DNA of 10,331 bases from Zymomonas sp. (lineage in GTDB: Bacteria; Pseudomonadota; Alphaproteobacteria; Sphingomonadales; Sphingomonadaceae). The stretch is from assembly GCF_020216885.1 (NCBI RefSeq), contig NZ_JAIWON010000130.1:1-10331 (forward strand). The letters are read 5' to 3'. This document shows positions 5,333 through 10,331 of this stretch, piece by piece (position 1 is the first letter of the stretch; each line of letters begins with the position of its first letter). Below the pieces are notes generated by a model, which was not told the DNA's origin, did not search any database, and was given only the letters and a program-made list of their open reading frames with translations. A program made the position numbers and the translations under genes.

Positions 5333-6895
5333 ATGAAGTGTCGGACGATCATAACGGCTGTTAAAAATTTACGCCGTGTTAAAACAGTTTATTGCAAAAA
5401 TAAGATCGCCTCTCTTCATAAAATCGCATTGAAAACCGGCACACTGTTAACCGCGTTTTCCTGTCTCGTCCCGTCAATGCTTCAAGCGGCTGATCCGGTC
5501 AATAATACGGTTGTGCAAACGCTGGCACCGCCAGAAGAAGGCACATCCATCATTGATTATCAGAAAATAGATCAACGTCTGAACCGTTTGATGGAATCCC
5601 AGACGATGGTGGGATTGGGCGTTGTTATTATCGAAAATGGTAAAATCCGTTTTGTTCGTGGCTATGGCGTTAGACGGGCAGGAGGCCATGCCACCGTTAC
5701 CCCGAATACGGTGTTTCGTTGGGCTTCCTTGTCAAAAGGGGTGGCTTCGACTTTGGTCAATTTATTGGCCGATCAAAAACGCCTGTCTATTGATGATATT
5801 ATTGCCCGTTACAGCACCAGCCTTCGCCTGCCCGAACATGCCGAACAGCAAGCCACTATTCGGATGTTGTTATCGCAGCGTTTGGGTTTGGTGCATAATG
5901 CCTATGATGACCGTTTAGAGCATGGCGAAGATCCGGCAACTTTGCGCCAGAATTTGGATCATTTGCATTTAAGTTGTTCTGTCGGGCAGTGTTATGGCTA
6001 TCAGAATGTCGCTTTTGATACCGCGCATGAGATTGTCGAACGCGTAACCGGCATGAGTTATGCCCAAGCCGTCCGTCGATATCTGTTTTTGCCTTTGGGG
6101 ATGTATTCTGCCTCGATTGGGCGCAATGCTTTGGTTAATTCGGCGGATTGGGCGGAGCCTCATGTCTGGCAGCATACCCGCGAGGTGAAAGAAAATTATT
6201 ATCGGATTCCAGCCGCCGGTGGTGTGAATAGTTCTATTCTTGATTTGGGTCGTTGGATGCGGGCGCAAATGGGTATGATGCCTGAAACTTTGTCCCCGTC
6301 TTTGCTTAATCGTATCCATCAGCCCCAGATCAATACTGGCACATGGAAAGGAGGGCCTGTCGATCATGCGATGGATGATGCCGCCTATGCTATGGCTTTT
6401 CGGGTCTATCACTATCGTGGCCATTTGATGGTGGGTCATCGGGGCGCGGTCAGTGGTTATCGTTCCTTGCTGTTGTTTGATCCCAAATTGAAATCTGGTG
6501 TGGCTGCGCTGTGGAATAGTGAAAGTCCACGTCCAACCGGCTTGCAACTGGAAGTGATGGATATGCTTTATCACCAGCCTTTCCATGATTGGATGGAATT
6601 GGATGTGCCAGACCAAGCCCCGCTTGTGCATCGCGCGGCACATCCTATATCGAAAAAAGAGCGGTTGCAGTTAGAACGGCATCATCCGTCATCTGCGAAT
6701 GCGAAAAAGGGAAAAGGCGGTAAGGCCGCTTTGCCGACCAAGGAAAATCATAGCAAAACGGCATCCTCGAAAGCGTCTGCTCATTCAGCCGTTACCAAGA
6801 AAGTGGTCGCGGCTGATAAAAAGGCAAAAGGAAAGGCTGTGAAAAAGCCAGCACCGGCAGCGGCCAAGAAAGACAAGGCATCCCATAAGAAATAA
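5333..6895 (+). CDS. Exported serine hydrolase of the beta-lactamase/PBP fold with a lysine-rich tail
   Basis: A 520-residue protein of the class C beta-lactamase-like family (PF00144 type: esterases, D-aminopeptidases, PBP4*-like enzymes). The serine-hydrolase triad motifs are present: SLSK at 132-135 (nucleophile Ser132, Lys135), YQN at 223-225 and HRG at 369-371 in the KTG position. The N-terminus has a basic region of about 34 residues, a hydrophobic core (TGTLLTAFSCLVPSM) and a likely signal peptidase cut after LQA (residues 50-52), so the enzyme should act in the periplasm or envelope. After the domain comes an 80-residue tail (441-520) with 22 lysines and much Ala and Ser, resembling histone H1-like tails. 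ATG 5333 has AAAGGG at 5321-5326, 6 nt away. A TTG at 5429 would give a more ordinary short signal peptide but has no visible Shine-Dalgarno. HRG instead of KTG argues for an esterase or peptidase rather than a true beta-lactamase; the substrate is unknown. Confidence 0.85.
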   Translation: MKCRTIITAVKNLRRVKTVYCKNKIASLHKIALKTGTLLTAFSCLVPSMLQAADPVNNTVVQTLAPPEEGTSIIDYQKIDQRLNRLMESQTMVGLGVVIIENGKIRFVRGYGVRRAGGHATVTPNTVFRWASLSKGVASTLVNLLADQKRLSIDDIIARYSTSLRLPEHAEQQATIRMLLSQRLGLVHNAYDDRLEHGEDPATLRQNLDHLHLSCSVGQCYGYQNVAFDTAHEIVERVTGMSYAQAVRRYLFLPLGMYSASIGRNALVNSADWAEPHVWQHTREVKENYYRIPAAGGVNSSILDLGRWMRAQMGMMPETLSPSLLNRIHQPQINTGTWKGGPVDHAMDDAAYAMAFRVYHYRGHLMVGHRGAVSGYRSLLLFDPKLKSGVAALWNSESPRPTGLQLEVMDMLYHQPFHDWMELDVPDQAPLVHRAAHPISKKERLQLERHHPSSANAKKGKGGKAALPTKENHSKTASSKASAHSAVTKKVVAADKKAKGKAVKKPAPAAAKKDKASHKK

Positions 6896-6913
6896 AGGCA
6901 AAGCGCGGCCTTT
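6894..6913 (+). terminator. Possible weak terminator after the hydrolase gene
   Basis: AAAGGC at 6894-6899, overlapping the stop codon, pairs with GCCTTT at 6908-6913 around an 8-nt loop and is followed only by CTT. The stem is short and the T tract poor, so read-through into leuC is possible. Confidence 0.3.
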
Positions 6914-6941
6914 CTTGGGGTGTCTGCTTGCTATCCGTGAG

Positions 6942-6987
6942 GGCGGCGATATTGCAATTATAACGAATAGCGTTAAAAAACGCCGCC
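6942..6987 (+). promoter_or_regulatory. Inverted repeats in the leuC leader, next to its ribosome binding site
   Basis: GGCGGCG at 6942-6948 is complementary to CGCCGCC at 6981-6987, and inside it TAACG at 6961-6965 pairs with CGTTA at 6971-6975 around AATAG. The outer right arm ends directly before the AAAGGA Shine-Dalgarno (6988-6993) of leuC, so folding could affect ribosome access. No leucine-codon leader peptide and no T-box-like sequence is seen. Regulation is inferred. Confidence 0.4.
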
Positions 6988-6999
6988 AAAGGAATGATT

Positions 7000-8454
7000 A
7001 TGACAAAAAATCCCCGCACTCTTTATGAAAAAATATGGGACGCTCATATTGTCGAGCGTCGTGAGGATGGTTCTGCTCTTGTTTATATCGATCGGCATCT
7101 TGTCCATGAAGTGACCAGCCCGCAGGCTTTTGAAGCCTTGCGTCAGGCAGGTCGCCCATTGCGTCGCCCTGATCGGACTTTGGCGGTGCCGGATCACAAT
7201 GTGCCGACAACCGCACGCGTCGATAATGAAGGCCATCTGTTACCGATTGCTGACCCACAATCGGCGAAGCAATTAGCGGCTTTGGCTAAAAATGCGCCAG
7301 AATTTGGGGTTCGCTATATTAGTGCGACTGACCCTGAACAGGGTATTGTCCATGTCGTGGGCCCCGAACAGGGTTTTACCTTGCCCGGAACGACTTTGGT
7401 CTGTGGTGATAGTCATACGGCAGCGCATGGGGCGTTAGGAGCATTGGCTTTTGGTATCGGGACTTCTGAAGTCGAGCATGTCATGGCTACCCAGACTTTG
7501 ATCCTGACGCCTGCCAAGACTATGGAAGTGCGGGTTGAAGGCAAGCTGTCTCCCGATGTGTCGGCAAAAGACCTAATCCTTCATATCATTCATAGTTTGG
7601 GCACGGCAGGCGGCACCGGATATGCTATTGAATATACCGGTGAAGCAATCCGCAATCTGTCGATTGAAGAGCGTCTGACCGTTTCCAATATGTCGATTGA
7701 GGCGGGCGCGCGCACCGGATTGATTGCGCCAGATGACAAAACTTTTGCTTATCTTTTCGGTCGCCCGATGGCACCGAAAGGCCAAGATTGGGAAAAAGCG
7801 GTTCAGTGGTGGAAGTCTTTGGCAACTGATGAAGGGGCTGTCTATGACAAGACCGTTATCATCAAAGCTGAGGATGTTCAGCCTTCTGTTACATGGGGCA
7901 CCAGCCCTGAAGATGTGGTGCCGATTACGGGCGTTGTGCCTGATCCGGCTTCTTTTGCTGACCCTGCCAAACAGGCGGCGGCACGCCGTTCTCTGGAATA
8001 TATGGGGTTAGAACCCGGCCAGAAAATGGAAGGTCTGGCGGTTGAAAACGTCTTTATCGGAAGCTGCACCAATAGCCGTATTGAAGATTTGAGAGCGGCG
8101 GCTTCGGTTGTCTGGGGGCGGCATGTTGCCGATAATGTGAAACAGGCTTTGGTCGTTCCCGGATCCGGTTTGGTAAAACGTCAGGCCGAGGCTGAAGGTT
8201 TGGATGAAGTTTTTAAAGCCGCTGGCTTTGAATGGCGTGAACCCGGTTGTTCGATGTGTTTGGCGATGAATCCTGATAAGGTTCCAGCGGGCGAACGTTG
8301 TGCTTCGACTTCCAATCGTAACTTCGTCGGACGGCAGGGCCCCGGTGCCAGAACCCATCTGGTTTCGCCAGCGATGGCCGCCGCCGCCGCTGTAACCGGA
8401 CATCTGACCGACCTGCGTCATCTGGAGCCGGTTGAAATGGGAGAAAAGGCATGA
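7000..8454 (+). CDS. leuC: 3-isopropylmalate dehydratase large subunit
   Basis: LeuC is the iron-sulfur subunit of isopropylmalate isomerase, which with LeuD converts 2-isopropylmalate to 3-isopropylmalate in leucine synthesis in the cytoplasm. The 484 residues match bacterial LeuC end to end: [60 protein letters not shown] and [30 protein letters not shown]. The three [4Fe-4S] ligands are present: Cys356 in GSCTNSR, and Cys417 and Cys420 in [11 protein letters not shown] place the start at ATG 7000 because AAAGGA at 6988-6993 is then 6 nt away; the in-frame ATG at 6994 touches that site and is unlikely. The stop overlaps the leuD start in ATGA, a sign of translational coupling. The gene lies 104 bp after the hydrolase gene, with a hairpin-forming leader. 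Confidence 0.97.
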   Translation: MTKNPRTLYEKIWDAHIVERREDGSALVYIDRHLVHEVTSPQAFEALRQAGRPLRRPDRTLAVPDHNVPTTARVDNEGHLLPIADPQSAKQLAALAKNAPEFGVRYISATDPEQGIVHVVGPEQGFTLPGTTLVCGDSHTAAHGALGALAFGIGTSEVEHVMATQTLILTPAKTMEVRVEGKLSPDVSAKDLILHIIHSLGTAGGTGYAIEYTGEAIRNLSIEERLTVSNMSIEAGARTGLIAPDDKTFAYLFGRPMAPKGQDWEKAVQWWKSLATDEGAVYDKTVIIKAEDVQPSVTWGTSPEDVVPITGVVPDPASFADPAKQAAARRSLEYMGLEPGQKMEGLAVENVFIGSCTNSRIEDLRAAASVVWGRHVADNVKQALVVPGSGLVKRQAEAEGLDEVFKAAGFEWREPGCSMCLAMNPDKVPAGERCASTSNRNFVGRQGPGARTHLVSPAMAAAAAVTGHLTDLRHLEPVEMGEKA

Positions 8455-9029
8455 AAGCTGTCAAAATAGTCGAAGGTCGTGCCTATCCGTTGGGCGAAAG
8501 CAATATTGATACGGATATTATTATTCCGGCTCATTACCTGAAAACGACCGACCGTAAGGGTTTGGCAAAAGGTGCTTTTGAAACTATTCGGGCGAAAGAA
8601 GGCAATGTCTTTGACAATCCCGAATATAAGGACGCGCCTATTTTGATTGCCGGTGATAATTTCGGCTGCGGTTCCAGTCGAGAACATGCCGCTTGGGCGA
8701 TTAAGGAAATGGGGATTGAGGCGGTGATCGCGCCGCGCTTTTCGGATATTTTTTCCGGTAATGCCTTCAAAAACGGTTTGTTGACGGTTGTTTTGCCGGA
8801 AGCCGATGTTGAGCGTTTATTGGAAGTCGCCAAGACTGATCCCATTACGCTTGATCTTGAAAATCAGGTGGTCACGACCCCTTTTCAGGATCGCTTCCAT
8901 TTTGAAATTGATCCTTTCCGTAAGCGTTGCCTGTTGGAAGGTTTGGATGAAATCGGTCTGACTTTGAAAGATCAGGACAAAATTAGCCAATATGAAGATG
9001 TTTTGGCCAGTGACCGTCCTTGGGTCTAG
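8451..9029 (+). CDS. leuD: 3-isopropylmalate dehydratase small subunit
   Basis: LeuD is the swivelling subunit that completes the active site of LeuC in isopropylmalate isomerase. The 192-residue protein has the expected [15 protein letters not shown] near the N-terminus, the [17 protein letters not shown] substrate-binding loop, [19 protein letters not shown], and the C-terminal [19 protein letters not shown]. Length and motifs are those of the family's long (E. coli-type, about 200 residues) form. It starts inside the last codons of leuC (ATGA overlap), with GGGAG at 8439-8443 as ribosome binding site. A strong terminator begins 24 bp after the stop, so the leuCD unit ends here; leuA and leuB are not in the window. 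Confidence 0.97.
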   Translation: MKAVKIVEGRAYPLGESNIDTDIIIPAHYLKTTDRKGLAKGAFETIRAKEGNVFDNPEYKDAPILIAGDNFGCGSSREHAAWAIKEMGIEAVIAPRFSDIFSGNAFKNGLLTVVLPEADVERLLEVAKTDPITLDLENQVVTTPFQDRFHFEIDPFRKRCLLEGLDEIGLTLKDQDKISQYEDVLASDRPWV

Positions 9030-9052
9030 GATCCTTTAAGATCGGATTTTAG

Positions 9053-9085
9053 AAAAACAGCCCGTTTTTTAGCGGGCTGTTTTTT
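9053..9085. terminator. Bidirectional rho-independent terminator after leuD
   Basis: A perfect 12-bp stem (9053-9064 with 9073-9084) closes an 8-nt T-rich loop. The outer part is five A on one side and a T run on the other, so it works for leuCD on the plus strand. On the minus strand it works for the nucleotidyltransferase gene, which stops at 9093. Confidence 0.93.
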
Positions 9086-9092
9086 GTTTATG

Positions 9093-9902
9093 TTATTGTC
9101 GGTTTTTCAGAATTTTTTCGGCAAGCTGGTAATCAGAAAGTTTATCAACATCGATTCCAGCTTCTGGCTGGGATAAAACTACTGGATTGATCGTAAGACC
9201 GAGCTTGTTACCAACCTGATTGAGGGCTTTTTTAAAGCTGATACTGCGCGTGATGGCGCGGATCGCAAGGCAAAGGCCAAAATGGCGAATGAGCCGCCAT
9301 GCTTTTTTACGGTTCTGCTCTATTTCTGACCATTGCTGTAGGGCGGCTTTCACCTTGTCATTGGCCATGGCAAAAAGATTGGCTCCGCTATAGGCATCAT
9401 CTGAAAAACAGAGCCATGTCCGGCGATTTTCGGGATAGCTTTTGAGAAGATTGCTACGAGACACAACCCCAACGCTTAGATCGCTATTCTGTGCTTGGGA
9501 CAGAAATTCAGTGACCATCTCTTTTGTCAGCAAAGGATGGTCGGCTGTCGTTACCAAAAGCGGATAGGTAATTTTTTTCTGGTCGATCAGGCTGATAATG
9601 CTGTTGGCAATGCCGCTGCCTGATCGAGCCGTTGTGATCCGATTATCTTCGGCCATCCACGCACAATCACCCGTGAGTAATGCTTGTGGTTCCTGTGCCA
9701 TCACAACGATCTGACCAATCGCAGGCGTTTTTGTATTTTTATCGGGCGATAGAGCGAGTAATGTTTTTGCTACCCGTGACAGCATCGCTTCGCCATCAAT
9801 CGGAGTGAGGGCTTTCCATTCCTGTTGAAACTGGGCGGCGAGTGGATCAATGCCGGGGCGTTGTCCTGCCAGAATGAGTGCTGTCCATACTTGTCCGGTC
9901 AT
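9093..9902 (-). CDS. MobA-like nucleotidyltransferase domain protein
   Basis: A 269-residue cytoplasmic protein of the MobA-like NTP-transferase group (GT-A fold). The N-terminal nucleotide-binding strand and loop is ALILAGQRPGIDPLA (8-22), followed by WKALTPIDGEAMLSRV, the position of the sugar- or cofactor-transferase Lys motif. A metal-binding type Asp121 sits in VTTADHPLL. SGANLFA and the closing GIDVDKLSDYQLAEKIL are also typical. The loop lacks the usual GGxSxRMG pattern of true MobA, so molybdopterin guanylyltransferase activity is doubtful; similar sphingomonad proteins are, as I recall, of unknown role. ATG 9902 has GGGA (complement of 9910-9913) 7 nt away. The SMR gene lies 58 bp upstream on the same strand without a terminator between, so they may share a transcript. 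Confidence 0.78.
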   Translation of the reverse strand: MTGQVWTALILAGQRPGIDPLAAQFQQEWKALTPIDGEAMLSRVAKTLLALSPDKNTKTPAIGQIVVMAQEPQALLTGDCAWMAEDNRITTARSGSGIANSIISLIDQKKITYPLLVTTADHPLLTKEMVTEFLSQAQNSDLSVGVVSRSNLLKSYPENRRTWLCFSDDAYSGANLFAMANDKVKAALQQWSEIEQNRKKAWRLIRHFGLCLAIRAITRSISFKKALNQVGNKLGLTINPVVLSQPEAGIDVDKLSDYQLAEKILKNRQ

Positions 9903-9960
9903 ATTTTTTTCCCGCTATTCGCCAAGAAAGAATAAATTTGCGGCTTGGCACATGATCCCG

Positions 9961-10267
9961 CTAGGCGGGTGAGATCAGGTTAAGGCCGATAACACCGATC
10001 AAGATCAAGGCGATACAGCCTATCTGACGAAGATCAAGCGTTTCGTTGAAAATCCATTGGCTGACGACCGTCATGATCGCCAAGCCGCCGCCCGCCCAAA
10101 CCGCATAGACAATACCAAGGGGGAGGGTTTTGAATACGAAAGAGATAATCGTAAAACAGATAAAATAGCCGATGCAGGCCGTGACCAGCCATAGCGGTTT
10201 ATCAATGCCATTTGCTAGTCGCAAAGCTGTGGTGGCGGCTACTTCGAAAAAGACCGCGATAGCTAGA
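9961..10267 (-). CDS. EmrE-type small multidrug resistance exporter, 5' end cut off
   Basis: This is an SMR-family proton-coupled exporter of cationic drugs in the inner membrane. The genuine reading frame continues upstream of a TTG at 10222-10224 that might be mistaken for the start. It encodes SLAIAVFFEVAATTALRLANG, which is transmembrane helix 1 with the essential Glu (codon 10243-10245, Glu14 of EmrE). Helix 2 (LWLVTACIGYFICFTIISFVF), helix 3 with GIVYAVWAGGG (Tyr and Trp of the EmrE site) and helix 4 (IGCIALILIGVIGLNLI) follow. About five N-terminal residues and the start codon are missing because the contig passes into adapter sequence near 10268. The LDLRQIGCIALILIG end resembles EmrE/Qac pumps more than SugE/Gdx proteins. 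SMR pumps often work as pairs, but no partner is seen. Confidence 0.88.
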
Positions 10268-10331
10268 CTACGCCCTTTCCCTACACGACGCTCTTCCCGA
10301 TCGGAAGAGCGTCGTGTAGGGAAAGAGTGTA
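10268..10331. other. Illumina P5/TruSeq adapter sequence, inverted pair (not genomic)
   Basis: Bases 10299-10331 match the reverse complement of the Illumina universal (P5) adapter without a mismatch, as I know its sequence. Bases 10275-10297 match the same adapter in the forward direction, and 10268-10274 match with two differences. The two copies form a 23-bp perfect inverted repeat (10275-10297 with 10303-10325) around five bases. The contig ends inside the adapter. No gene or hairpin here should be read as biology. Confidence 0.97.

Noticed and set aside
5969..6643. A 224-codon open frame on the minus strand inside the serine hydrolase gene
   Set aside because: It is antisense to a well-supported coding gene with all catalytic motifs, is rich in His, Arg and Thr, and resembles no protein I know.
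5333..6895. Calling the serine hydrolase a true class C beta-lactamase
   Set aside because: It has HRG rather than KTG at the third motif and a long lysine-rich tail; PF00144 also covers esterases and peptidases, so resistance cannot be claimed.
6994..6999. The upstream in-frame ATG of leuC at 6994
   Set aside because: It directly abuts the AAAGGA ribosome binding site, whereas ATG 7000 has proper 6-nt spacing.
8008..8421. A 137-codon open frame on the minus strand inside leuC
   Set aside because: It is a shadow of the conserved leuC reading frame covering its iron-sulfur motifs.
9093..9902. Naming the nucleotidyltransferase gene mobA
   Set aside because: The nucleotide-binding loop lacks the usual MobA pattern and no molybdenum-cofactor genes are nearby.
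10275..10325. A long perfect inverted repeat that looks like a terminator or attachment site
   Set aside because: Both arms are Illumina adapter sequence, so the structure is an assembly artefact.

Overview
The window looks like chromosomal DNA of an alphaproteobacterium of the sphingomonad group, most probably Zymomonas mobilis or a close relative. This rests on recalled protein similarity (LeuC, LeuD, BioB and PgsA all look alphaproteobacterial), moderate GC with AT-rich intergenic DNA, and gene style. It is an inference, not a database match. The right end is not biological: from about 10268 to 10331 the sequence is an inverted pair of Illumina P5/TruSeq adapter copies, so this is the end of a draft contig and genuine sequence stops near 10267.

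Layout, left to right. The 3' end of bioB (+, biotin synthase) runs off the left edge. A strong hairpin terminator separates it from a convergent small two-helix membrane protein gene (-). About 425 bp of AT-rich non-coding DNA with several hairpins follows, two of them mutually exclusive, ending in the terminator of pgsA (-, phosphatidylglycerophosphate synthase). A 503 bp divergent gap leads to a 12-helix MFS transporter (+) resembling the N-terminal transporter part of Aas/LplT lysophospholipid proteins, but without the acyltransferase and ligase parts. A long bidirectional terminator then lies between it and a convergent HxlR-family regulator (-). The regulator is divergent from a PRISE-type (progesterone 5-beta-reductase/iridoid synthase-like) NAD(P)H-dependent reductase gene (+), with a dyad in the shared control region.

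After a 430 bp gap with a strong hairpin comes an exported serine hydrolase of the beta-lactamase/penicillin-binding fold (+) with an unusual 80-residue lysine-rich tail. Then follow leuC and leuD (+, ATGA overlap), the two subunits of isopropylmalate isomerase, closed by a 12-bp-stem bidirectional terminator. On the minus strand beyond it are a MobA-like nucleotidyltransferase and an EmrE-type SMR exporter whose 5' end is cut off by the adapter.

Most of the window is ordinary metabolism: biotin, leucine and phospholipid synthesis. The least ordinary parts are the HxlR/PRISE reductase pair, the lysine-rich tail of the hydrolase, the stand-alone Aas-like transporter, and the structured non-coding stretches at 600-840 and 1935-1993. 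I see no CRISPR array, insertion sequence, phage gene, tRNA or rRNA, and no convincing new multi-gene system.
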